A DNA stretch of 23,922 nucleotides from JBBQUN01 sp038212405 (GTDB taxonomy: Bacteria > Actinomycetota > Acidimicrobiia > Acidimicrobiales > SZUA-35). The DNA lies in contig JBBQUN010000039.1 in the NCBI GenBank assembly GCA_038212405.1, forward strand, positions 1 to 23,922, in the 5' to 3' direction. Both the position numbers and the translations under genes were made by a program. The first letter of the stretch is position 1. Each line of letters begins with the position of its first letter. The notes under the pieces are model-generated. The model made no database searches, was not told the origin of the DNA, and saw nothing but the letters and a program-made list of their open reading frames with translations. Of the stretch, positions 1-7,552 are shown in pieces.

Positions 1-2171
1 TCGAGGTGCGACGGGTCGGCGATCTCGAAATCGAAACGGAGTCGAGCAATGCGGTCGCTGCCGGTCAGCGTGGCAGCCGACAAGATGTTGATGTGGTTGT
101 CGGAGAAGTGCGACGTGACGTCGGAGAGCAGCCGGGAGCGGTCATACGCCTTGACCTCGATCGACGCAACGAAATACCCGGTTTCTCGCTCGGTGTCCCA
201 CTCGACGTCGATGACCCGGTCGTTCTGGCTGGTCACCAAGGACTGCGCATTGGCGCAGTCGGCCCGGTGCACCGACACCCCTCGGCCGCGAGTCACGAAA
301 CCAACGATCTCGTCGCCCGGTACCGGAGTACAGCACCGTGACAGCCGAACGAGTACATCGTCGAGACCTTCGACATGCACACCAATGGCCTGGCGACTCC
401 GGCGTCGAGGTCGATTGACCGTGGCAGGGATCGACTCCTCGATCCTGGTCCCGCTGGCTGATTCCAGCTCACGAGCGACACGAGCCGACACCGATTGGCT
501 GGTGAGATGATGCTCGCCGACCGCGGCATACAGCGCCGTCAAGTCGGTGTAGTTGAGCTTCTCGGCGACGGTTTCGAGGATGCTCGACCCGAGGATCTTC
601 TGGACCGGCAGCCCGTCCCGGCGCAGGGCCTTCTGGAGATCGTCTTGGCCCTGGGCGATGGCGTCTTCGCGGCGTTCCCGAGAGAACCACTGCTTGATCT
701 TGCTGGCGGCCTTTGGCGTTCGGACGAAGAGCAACCAGTCTTTCGATGGACCGGCAAGCTCGGATTTCGAGGTGAAGATCTCGACCGTTTCGCCTGATTC
801 GAGTTCCTCGGAAAGCGCAACCAGGCGTCCGTTGATCTTGGCCCCAACGGTCTTGTGACCGACATCGGTGTGGATGGCGTAGGCGAAATCAACCGGGGTC
901 GACCCGGTGACCAGCGTGAACACGTCACCTTTTGGAGTGAAGACGAAGACCTCGTCTTGATCGAGATCGATCTTGAGGCTCGCCATGAACTCGCCGGGAT
1001 CGCTGGTTTCCTTTTCCCAGTCGATGATTCTCGCCAACCATGGCAGGTCGAGTTTGTCAGCAGCACTCTCGCTGCCGCGGGGTGTGGTCCGCTCCTTGTA
1101 GAGAAAGTGCGATGCCACGCCGAACTCGGCCCGGTTGTGCATGTCGCTGGTGCGAATCTGCACCTCGATCGGCTTGCCTTGAGGGCCGACGACGGTGGTG
1201 TGCAGTGACTGGTAGAGGTTGAACTTGGGCATCGCCACGTAGTCCTTGAACCGACCCTGCACCGGCTTCCACGTGGCATGGATGGATCCGAGTGCGGCGT
1301 AGCAGTCGCGAACCGAATCGACGATCACCCGAATGCCGACAAGATCATGGATCTCGTCGAACTCCTTGCCTTTGAGCACCATCTTTTCGTAGATGGAATA
1401 CAGGTGCTTCTCTCGGCCGGTGACGTCGGCCTCGATGTTCAATTCCTCGAGCCGATAGCGCACGTCTTCGAGCACCTGAGTGAGGTAGATGTTTCGCTCG
1501 GGGGCACGCTGGGCAACGAGCTGTTCGATGGTGGCGTAGCGCTTGGGGTGCAGCGCCGCAAAACTCAGATCTTCCAGCTGCGTTTTGACCTCTTGAATAC
1601 CGAGCCGGTGAGCCAGCGGCGCATACACGTCGAGGGTCTCGCGAGCGGCACGCTCCTGTTTCCAGCGGGGCATGGCGCCGATCGTGCGCAAGTTGTGGAG
1701 CCGGTCGCACAGCTTGATGAGCAACACTCGCAAGTCTTTCGACATGGCGACGAGCATCTTGCGGAATGTTGCAGCTTGCTGGGCTTCTTTGGAGTTGAAG
1801 TGCAGACGGTCGAGCTTGGTGACCCCGTCGACGATGGCCGCAACTTCGGGTCCGAACGCAGCCTCGATGTCGAGGACGGTGCAGGCGGTGTCTTCGACCG
1901 CATCATGAAGCAAGGCGGCAGCGATGGTGAATTCGTCGAGGCCCAGGCCGGCGACGATCTTCGCGACGGCCACCGGATGCACGATGTACGGTTCGCCAGA
2001 CTTGCGTCGCTGAGTCGAATGCGCTTCGGCAGCCATGCGATAGGCCCGAGCGACGAAGTCGATCTGCTCATCTCTTCGCTTGCCCTGGAAACCGCTGACG
2101 AGGTCGCCGATGTCATCTTCCAGCGGCTGGCGTTCTCGCCGCCACGGCAACACTCGGTGGGCACTCACCAT
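1..2171 (-). CDS. relA: Bifunctional (p)ppGpp synthase/hydrolase RelA/SpoT (Rel), 3' end cut by window edge
   Basis: Makes and degrades the stringent-response alarmone (p)ppGpp. Reading from the ATG at 2171 gives 723 codons with no stop before the left edge; the family is usually about 740-790 residues, so only a short C-terminal piece is missing. Visible domains: HD hydrolase (H51; RKSGEPYIVHP about 57-66; LLHDAVEDT with H89-D90), synthetase (RFKDYVAMPK from R307, then YQSLHT and EVQIRT), TGS (VFVFTPKGDVF), a zinc-finger/RIS region (LSRCCTPVPGDEIVGF) and the start of a C-terminal ACT domain. The RFKD motif (RXKD) is typical of bifunctional Rel rather than synthetase-only RelA, and the HD motif looks intact. 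It follows secF by 34 bp. There is no clear Shine-Dalgarno; a TACCGT hexamer lies 6 bases before the ATG, so it may have its own leaderless promoter. Confidence 0.96.
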   Translation of the reverse strand, partial: MVSAHRVLPWRRERQPLEDDIGDLVSGFQGKRRDEQIDFVARAYRMAAEAHSTQRRKSGEPYIVHPVAVAKIVAGLGLDEFTIAAALLHDAVEDTACTVLDIEAAFGPEVAAIVDGVTKLDRLHFNSKEAQQAATFRKMLVAMSKDLRVLLIKLCDRLHNLRTIGAMPRWKQERAARETLDVYAPLAHRLGIQEVKTQLEDLSFAALHPKRYATIEQLVAQRAPERNIYLTQVLEDVRYRLEELNIEADVTGREKHLYSIYEKMVLKGKEFDEIHDLVGIRVIVDSVRDCYAALGSIHATWKPVQGRFKDYVAMPKFNLYQSLHTTVVGPQGKPIEVQIRTSDMHNRAEFGVASHFLYKERTTPRGSESAADKLDLPWLARIIDWEKETSDPGEFMASLKIDLDQDEVFVFTPKGDVFTLVTGSTPVDFAYAIHTDVGHKTVGAKINGRLVALSEELESGETVEIFTSKSELAGPSKDWLLFVRTPKAASKIKQWFSRERREDAIAQGQDDLQKALRRDGLPVQKILGSSILETVAEKLNYTDLTALYAAVGEHHLTSQSVSARVARELESASGTRIEESIPATVNRPRRRSRQAIGVHVEGLDDVLVRLSRCCTPVPGDEIVGFVTRGRGVSVHRADCANAQSLVTSQNDRVIDVEWDTERETGYFVASIEVKAYDRSRLLSDVTSHFSDNHINILSAATLTGSDRIARLRFDFEIADPSHL

Positions 2172-2177
2172 GGCTCT

Positions 2178-2183
2178 ACGGTA
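2178..2183 (-). promoter_or_regulatory. Possible -10 element (TACCGT) of relA
   Basis: TACCGT fits the actinobacterial -10 pattern TANNNT and sits 6 bases upstream of the relA ATG, in the 34-bp secF-relA spacer. Transcription would begin at or next to the start codon, giving a leaderless mRNA. No convincing -35 is visible. The call rests mainly on the same spacing recurring at seven other genes in this window. Confidence 0.4.
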
Positions 2184-2205
2184 CCGCCCTCAGCCCGAAC
2201 GCCGT

Positions 2206-3183
2206 TCAGCGAGGGAGACCGGTCGGCCCGATTGGCTTGTTCGAGGTGGGCTTGGTCTCGACGACGGCCTTCTCGGGCAGCCTGGCTTTCAGCAACACGA
2301 GGATCGGTGAGGCCACCCAAATCGACGAGTACGTCCCCGCCATCAAGCCGACGAACAAGGCCAATGCGAAGTCACGCAACGTGGCTCCGCCGAGGAAGAA
2401 CCCACCGATGATCAGCATCGACACCACCGGCAACACCGTGGTGAGCGTCGTGTTGATCGAGCGCATCAACACTTGATTCATCGAGGTGTTGACGAGGACG
2501 CTGTATCCGGCGGCATCCTTCACGGCGGACTCGGCGACGTTCTCTTTCACCTTGTCGTAGACGACCACCGTGTCATAGAGCGAGTAGCCCATGATGGTGA
2601 GCAGCGCGATGACCGTGGCCGGGCTGACCTCGAACCGCACGATGGCATACACCCCGGCCGTCAGCAACAGGTCGTGAATCACCGCCGCAACAGCGCCAAC
2701 GGCCATCTGCCACTCGAGCGTGAGAGACAAATAGATCGCAACAGCGACGAAGAACAACAGCATCGCTCGCAGTGCCTTGTTGGTGATCTGGTCTCCCCAG
2801 GTCGGACCGACCTCGTTTCTGGTGATCTCGTCGATCGAACGCCCACTGAGTTCGACCAACTCGCCCAGGATCTGGTCGGAGTTCTCCAACTGCTCCGCCC
2901 CGGTCTGCACCCGCACGTAGCTGTCCCCGTCGGCGTTCTCGATGATCTGGATTCGAACGTCGGTCTCGGCGATGACCGACCGAGCGGACTCGACGGTCAC
3001 GTCGGCCGGCACCTGGACTTCGTAGATTCCGCCGCCGTCGAAATCGATACTGAGGTTGAAACCGACCAAGAAGATCAGCACCGCCGAGATCACGCTGACC
3101 GCGCCGGCGAGTGGCAACGTCAGCTTCCACGACGGTTGGAAGTCGATCGACGAGGTGTTGTTGAAGATGTCACGAACCGTCAT
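2206..3183 (-). CDS. secF: Protein translocase subunit SecF
   Basis: Membrane subunit of the SecDF complex, which uses the proton gradient to help pull exported proteins through SecYEG. The product is 325 residues, normal for the family. Seen: TM1 near residues 23-42, the LSIDFDGGG motif just after it, a periplasmic domain, and a C-terminal membrane block containing GYSLYDTVVVYDKVKEN and GLMAGTYSSIWVASP, the SecF versions of the RND-family signatures. I chose the ATG at 3183 over the GTG at 3186 because AAAGGA lies four bases before the ATG but only one before the GTG. The ATG shares one base with the secD stop (TGATG), implying translational coupling. It is the third gene of yajC-secD-secF. 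Confidence 0.97.
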   Translation of the reverse strand: MTVRDIFNNTSSIDFQPSWKLTLPLAGAVSVISAVLIFLVGFNLSIDFDGGGIYEVQVPADVTVESARSVIAETDVRIQIIENADGDSYVRVQTGAEQLENSDQILGELVELSGRSIDEITRNEVGPTWGDQITNKALRAMLLFFVAVAIYLSLTLEWQMAVGAVAAVIHDLLLTAGVYAIVRFEVSPATVIALLTIMGYSLYDTVVVYDKVKENVAESAVKDAAGYSVLVNTSMNQVLMRSINTTLTTVLPVVSMLIIGGFFLGGATLRDFALALFVGLMAGTYSSIWVASPILVLLKARLPEKAVVETKPTSNKPIGPTGLPR

Positions 3184-5051
3184 CACGCACGTCCTTTCGT
3201 GGCGCTGGCTTCCGGTTTTTCTGCCTTCGATTTCCCAGCCTTGGCTTTCTCGGTGCGAGCCTTGCCGCCCTTGGGTTCATCGCCGTCGAGATTCGTCACG
3301 TTGCGGATGCCGAGCAGTTGGGGGTTCGCAACGACCGCCGGCCGTTGCGCAATCCACATCAGCGCCGGGCGCATGAACACATAGGCAACGATCAGGTCGA
3401 GGAAGGTGGCAACCGCCAGGTAGAAGGCGAACCCTCGAACCGCTCCGACCGTGAGGAAGTAGAGCAGTCCGGCAGCGATGAGGCTGACGACGTCGGCTTT
3501 CAAGATGGTGGAGATGGCACCCTGGTACGCCCGCTCGACCGCGGTGGTGAGCTTGCGGGCCTTGCCGTTGGTGACGGTGTCTTTCACGTTCTCGAAATAG
3601 ACGATGTTGGAGTCGGCCGAGACACCGATGGACACGATCAGGCCGACCACGCCAGACAACGTGATGGCCAACCCTCTCGTCTCACCGAGCCAGGCGATGA
3701 TGGTCCACAGCAGCATGAACGACATGACGAGGCCGCCAAGAGCAACCAACCCGGCGAGGCGGTAGTACCACAGGAGGTAGACAGAAACGATGGCCAACCC
3801 GATGAGGCCGGCAATGATGCCGGCCTGGAGCACGTCGCTCCCGATGGTTGCCGAAACGGTGCGGGTCGCTTGGGCTTCGAGCACGACCGGAAGCGCTCCG
3901 TAGTTCAGCACCAGGGCCAGGTTCCGAGCACTGACCTCGTCGAAGGATCCACTGATCTGGATCTGGTCGCGTGCAAAACTCGGTTGTTGGATGTTGGGAG
4001 CCGAGATGACCTTGCCGTCGAGCACGATGGCGAGTCGACCGGAAGGGCAGATGTCGCTGAGTTGGTTACACAGCAGCGCCGCCGCGTTGAACTGATCGAT
4101 ACCGGGTTCTGACTCGTTGAAGGCCGGGTTCACCAACCAGTTGCCACCAGCGTCGAAACCGACATCGGCCGATTCGAGTGCATCGCCGCGCAGGAGGGCG
4201 GGGCCGAGGCAGGTGCGGTTGCCGTCCTCGTTCTCGAGGATCACATAGGCGTCGTACACGTCGCCTTCGGGTGGCGTGGTTCCGGCAATGTTGCATGCCG
4301 CCTGGGCGGCGATGCGCGCCTGGAGTTGTTCGGGCGTGAGCTCGACTGGCGGTACCGAGGTTTCGGTCGTGACATCGGCATCGGCATCGGTGGTATCGCT
4401 GACGGTGGTGTCGCTGACGGTGGTGTCGCTGACGGTGGTCGGAGTTTGCGAATCCTCAGCTCCGGTGGTGGTCGTTGTCGAGTCGTTGCTCTGGCGGCGG
4501 TATCGAGTGACCGCCATGCCCTGCTCGTCGTCGCCATCGGCGACGGTGGTCTCGGTGGTGGTCGTTCCATCCTCGACCGTGGTGGTCTCGGTGGTGGTGG
4601 ACGTGGTCTCGGTCGTGTTCTCGGTCGTCGGCTCACCATCGACGGTCGTGGAAGTCTCGGCCTCGTTCTGCAACTGCTCGAACAGCTCGGGGTCGATCGC
4701 CGGGCCGAACTCCTCGAGCACCGGGCGGAATCGCAACTCGGCGGTCTGGCCGACGAGGTCGAGTGCTCGCTGCTGCTCGTCGACCCCAGGAAGATCGACC
4801 ACGATGGTCTGGCCCTGGCGGGAGATTTCGGGCTCGGCGACGCCGAGGGCATCGACTCGCTCGCGGATGATCTCGACGGTTTGGTCGAGCGTCTCTTCAG
4901 ACGCCGGCTCGGTCGGTGCGTAGACAACCGACACGCCGCCTTGCAAGTCGAGGCCGAGCAGCGGCTGATTGCCTGCGACGACTGTGTAAATGATGCCGGC
5001 GACCGAGAGAGCGACGAGCCCGCCGGCACCGGTGATTTTGGGAAACGCCAT
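3183..5051 (-). CDS. secD: Protein translocase subunit SecD with Thr-rich insert
   Basis: Partner of SecF in the proton-driven export motor. 622 residues. Seen: TM1 (about 10-27), LLGLDLQGGV (31-40), the first periplasmic half with RVDALGVAEPEI, then a low-complexity segment at about 131-235 (DNA 4347-4661) dominated by Thr, Ser, Asp and Glu and containing three VSDTT copies. After it come the second periplasmic half with four Cys (ACNIAG, NRTCLG, LLCNQLSDICPSG), which may form disulfides outside the membrane, the five-helix block with GVSADSNIVYFENVKD (the usual VDAN of the family is SADSN here), and a basic Lys/Ala-rich cytosolic tail. The start lies 2 bp after the yajC stop. Linkers like this occur in actinobacterial SecD, so I read it as a flexible extracellular spacer. 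Confidence 0.97.
   Translation of the reverse strand: MAFPKITGAGGLVALSVAGIIYTVVAGNQPLLGLDLQGGVSVVYAPTEPASEETLDQTVEIIRERVDALGVAEPEISRQGQTIVVDLPGVDEQQRALDLVGQTAELRFRPVLEEFGPAIDPELFEQLQNEAETSTTVDGEPTTENTTETTSTTTETTTVEDGTTTTETTVADGDDEQGMAVTRYRRQSNDSTTTTTGAEDSQTPTTVSDTTVSDTTVSDTTDADADVTTETSVPPVELTPEQLQARIAAQAACNIAGTTPPEGDVYDAYVILENEDGNRTCLGPALLRGDALESADVGFDAGGNWLVNPAFNESEPGIDQFNAAALLCNQLSDICPSGRLAIVLDGKVISAPNIQQPSFARDQIQISGSFDEVSARNLALVLNYGALPVVLEAQATRTVSATIGSDVLQAGIIAGLIGLAIVSVYLLWYYRLAGLVALGGLVMSFMLLWTIIAWLGETRGLAITLSGVVGLIVSIGVSADSNIVYFENVKDTVTNGKARKLTTAVERAYQGAISTILKADVVSLIAAGLLYFLTVGAVRGFAFYLAVATFLDLIVAYVFMRPALMWIAQRPAVVANPQLLGIRNVTNLDGDEPKGGKARTEKAKAGKSKAEKPEASATKGRA
4390..4440 (-). repeat. 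15-bp tandem repeat in secD (VSDTT units)
   Basis: Units at 4390-4404, 4405-4419 and 4420-4434 read GTGGTGTCGCTGACG on the plus strand (the first has one change), with a 6-base partial copy to 4440. The unit is in frame and encodes the repeated VSDTT of the SecD linker. A GCATCG hexamer repeat sits directly to its left (about 4370-4391). Confidence 0.85.
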
Positions 5052-5053
5052 GT

Positions 5054-5332
5054 TCAGTCTTCTTCTTTACCAGTTGTGTTCGGCACCAATCGGCTGGCGA
5101 TGGCGGACCGTGACACTTTCAAGTCGACATCGGGTGCGACCTCGACCCAGACAACGGTGTCGTCCATTTCGGAGATGAAACCGTGAATGCCGCTATCGAG
5201 CACGACCTCGTCGCCGACGCTGAGCGCTGCGAGCAGTTGTCGGGTTGCCTTCTGGCGTCGCTGTTGCGGAAGCAGGACGAGAGCATAGAAGACGGCGATG
5301 ATGACGGCATAGATTGCAAGGGTGGCGAGCAC
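5054..5332 (-). CDS. yajC: Sec translocase accessory protein YajC
   Basis: Small single-span membrane protein that associates with SecDF. 92 residues, normal length. Seen: one N-terminal hydrophobic helix (about residues 2-22) followed by LLPQQRRQKA, then the cytoplasmic domain with LSVGDEVVLDSGIHGFI, matching the family pattern of PQ-R-K-x and GDxVxTxGGI-G. The start is GTG at 5332, supported by a strong GGAGG seven bases upstream. It heads yajC-secD-secF (2-bp gap, then a 1-base overlap). The 74-bp spacer to tgt holds this ribosome site and a TAGCGT hexamer farther upstream that could be a -10, so the export genes may be transcribed separately from tgt. Confidence 0.95.
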   Translation of the reverse strand: MLATLAIYAVIIAVFYALVLLPQQRRQKATRQLLAALSVGDEVVLDSGIHGFISEMDDTVVWVEVAPDVDLKVSRSAIASRLVPNTTGKEED

Positions 5333-5406
5333 GGGGGAACCTCCAACCGAGGAACGCTAGCGGGTGCAACCTGTCGACCGGTGGCACTCACCCAATCGCT
5401 TCGACT

Positions 5407-6495
5407 TCAGCCCCACGTCGCCCAGATCTCGGATCTCAGCGCCTCGAACGTCCCCGCAGCAATGGCACCCCGCATTCGTTCGGTCAGGTGGGCGAGGTAG
5501 GCGAGATTGTGCAGCGAGATGATTCGCCCGGCGGTCGGTTCGTTCGTCACGAGGAGGTGACGCACGTATGCCCGGGAATAGCGGCCCGACAGCTCGTGCT
5601 GAAAGCCCGGATCGATTGGGCCGTCATCTCGAGCGAATTGAAGGTTCCGGAGGTTGAGACGGCCCTGGGTCGTCAGCGCAGTGCCATGGCGCGCCAGTCT
5701 GGTTGGCAGGACGCAGTCGAACATGTCGATGCCATGGGCGACTGCCTCGATCAGGCCGATCGGATCGCCGATACCCATGAAGTAGCGGGGTTGATCGGCT
5801 GGTAGGTGTGCCATCGCAGCGGCAAGTGCCGGCAGCATTTCCCCTCGGGACTCCCCCACCGACAGTCCGCCAACGGCGTAGCCATCGAACCCGATCTCGA
5901 CCGTGCGCTTCGCCGAGTCTTCCCGCAGTTCGACGTCGATCCCGCCCTGGACGATGCCGAACTGCGACTGGTCGGCGCGAGTGTGGGCGGCTTTGGAACG
6001 CTCCGCCCATCGCAACGTGCGTTCGAGCGCGTCGACTTGCACCTGGCGGGGTGAGGGCAGCGGCGGCACGACGTCGAGCACCATGGCGATGTCGGCGCCG
6101 AGCTGCTCTTGCACCTTGACCGAGCGCTCGGGTGACAACTCGACATAGCTGCCGTCATAGACCGACCGAAATCGGGCGTGCTCCTCGGTCACCTTGGGTT
6201 CGAGACTGAAGACCTGATAGCCGCCGGAATCGGTGAGCAAGTGGCCCGACCAGTCCATGAAACGGTGGAGACCGCCCATTTCCTCGATCAGATCGCCACC
6301 GGGTCGCTCCATGAGGTGATAAGTGTTGCCGAGCACGATGGGTGGGCCGAGGCGATCCAGGTCGGCGGTATCAAGGGTCTTCACCGCACCCCGTGTCCCG
6401 ACCGGCATGAACACCGGCGTTGCGATTTCACCCCGGTGATTGCTCATGCGCCCGGCACGGGCCAGCCCGTCGGTGTGGTCGATCTCGATCTTCAT
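5407..6495 (-). CDS. tgt: tRNA-guanine transglycosylase Tgt, zinc cysteines missing
   Basis: Exchanges guanine 34 of GUN-anticodon tRNAs for preQ1 in queuosine synthesis. 362 residues from the ATG at 6495, which overlaps the queA stop by four bases (ATGA). Catalytic parts look intact: TDSGGYQ (D89), IVQGG (Q183), VGGLSVGE and GIDMFDCVLPTR (D260). The zinc site does not: where E. coli has Cys302, Cys304 and Cys307, this protein has F298, H300 and S303; only the histidine (H329, SLHNL) remains. I checked this at the codon level: no Cys falls anywhere in IDPGFQHELSGRYSRAY. The residue matching Cys158 of the Zymomonas enzyme is Val143, as in eukaryotic homologues, while the neighbouring pocket Val (V214) is bacterial-like. 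With queA next door, preQ1 is the likely substrate. An N-terminal extension in this frame is a shadow of queA. Confidence 0.93.
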   Translation of the reverse strand: MKIEIDHTDGLARAGRMSNHRGEIATPVFMPVGTRGAVKTLDTADLDRLGPPIVLGNTYHLMERPGGDLIEEMGGLHRFMDWSGHLLTDSGGYQVFSLEPKVTEEHARFRSVYDGSYVELSPERSVKVQEQLGADIAMVLDVVPPLPSPRQVQVDALERTLRWAERSKAAHTRADQSQFGIVQGGIDVELREDSAKRTVEIGFDGYAVGGLSVGESRGEMLPALAAAMAHLPADQPRYFMGIGDPIGLIEAVAHGIDMFDCVLPTRLARHGTALTTQGRLNLRNLQFARDDGPIDPGFQHELSGRYSRAYVRHLLVTNEPTAGRIISLHNLAYLAHLTERMRGAIAAGTFEALRSEIWATWG

Positions 6496-7544
6496 TGCGC
6501 GTCTTCCTCGTGCTCGATCGGACCGGCGCTCTTGCGCTCGATCAGCATCGCATCGCCGAAACTGAGCATCCGATAGCCCTCGCTGATCGCGTGCTCGTAG
6601 AGGTCGCGCCAGCGCTGCCCCATGAAGGCGTCGACCAGCACCAGCAACGAGGAGCGGGGCACGTGGAAATTGGTCATCAACACGTCGATCACCTGCCAGT
6701 CGTACCCGCGGCTGATGAAGAGGCTGGTGTCGCCGGCGAGTTCGCCGGTAGCGGCAACCGACTCGAGGGTTCGCACCACCGTGGTGCCGACCGCAACCAC
6801 TCGACGAGCCGCCCGGATCCGTTCCCATGTTTCGACCTCGACCCGGTAGCGCTCGGCGTGCATCGTGTGGTCTGCGACCTCGTCGGTGCTGATCGGTCTG
6901 AACGTACCGAGACCCACCCGAAGCTCGACGCGAGCGATCTCGATGCCTCGCGTTTGGAGCTTGGCCATCAGATCCTGGGTGAGGTGGAGCCCCGCCGTTG
7001 GCGCAGCGACCGACCCAGGCTCGCGCGCGAACACGGTCTGATAGCGCTCAGGATCACCAATTGGTTCAGTGATGTAGGGCGGCAACGGCATCTCGCCGAT
7101 CCGATCCATGAGGTCGTCGTCGTGCACCGTGACGACCCGCTGGCCGTCATCGAGCACGTCGTCGACCACCACGACCGGCGCCCCATCGGTGGATCTGGGA
7201 ACGAAGAGTTCGGTACCGACTTTGACCTTTCGACCAGGCCGCACCAGGGCCCGCCATTGACGGTGATGACCTGTCGGCTCCAACAACAGGACCTCGACTG
7301 ACCCCTGCGTCGCCTTCACCAGGTGCAGCCTCGCGGGCAACACCTTGGTGTCGTTGACAACGAGCAGGTCACCCGGTTGCAACAGCTCGGCGAGGTCGCT
7401 CACCCTATGGTGCGCCGTCGCTTGGCTCGGCCCCCGATCCACGAGCAACCGAGCAGCGTCACGGGGCTCGGCAGGATGCTGCGCAATCGAAGTGTCTGGC
7501 AGCGAGTAGTCGAACTCGGCCGTTTGGAGTGGTGTTGCGCTCAC
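6492..7544 (-). CDS. queA: S-adenosylmethionine:tRNA ribosyltransferase-isomerase QueA
   Basis: Transfers and isomerises the ribosyl group of SAM onto preQ1-tRNA to give epoxyqueuosine, the step after Tgt. 350 residues with the GTG start at 7544, normal for QueA. Seen: FDYSLPDTSIAQHPAEPRDA, the typical QueA start; VNDTKVLPARL; LVRPGRKVKVG; FAREPGSVAAPTAGLH; VGLGTFRPI; TNFHVPRSSLLVLVDAFMG; and the ending YRMLSFGDAMLI. The frame stays open another 96 codons upstream, but that part is an Arg/Pro-rich shadow of ruvB, so I use the GTG 8 bp after the ruvB stop. Its stop overlaps the tgt start, so Tgt and QueA are probably made together. Confidence 0.96.
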   Translation of the reverse strand: MSATPLQTAEFDYSLPDTSIAQHPAEPRDAARLLVDRGPSQATAHHRVSDLAELLQPGDLLVVNDTKVLPARLHLVKATQGSVEVLLLEPTGHHRQWRALVRPGRKVKVGTELFVPRSTDGAPVVVVDDVLDDGQRVVTVHDDDLMDRIGEMPLPPYITEPIGDPERYQTVFAREPGSVAAPTAGLHLTQDLMAKLQTRGIEIARVELRVGLGTFRPISTDEVADHTMHAERYRVEVETWERIRAARRVVAVGTTVVRTLESVAATGELAGDTSLFISRGYDWQVIDVLMTNFHVPRSSLLVLVDAFMGQRWRDLYEHAISEGYRMLSFGDAMLIERKSAGPIEHEEDAQ

Positions 7545-7552
7545 TCGCCCAG

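Noticed and set aside
1278..2411. Long plus-strand open frame of 377 codons opposite relA and secF
   Set aside because: It is antisense to relA, whose HD domain reads cleanly on the minus strand; the product has no recognisable domain. Similar antisense frames opposite secD (3318-4112, 4326-5186) and pimA (17166-18617) were dropped for the same reason.
6496..6828. N-terminal extension of Tgt by about 110 residues
   Set aside because: The extension is Arg/Gly-rich, overlaps queA in another frame and is absent from the Tgt family; the ATG at 6495 gives the normal start.
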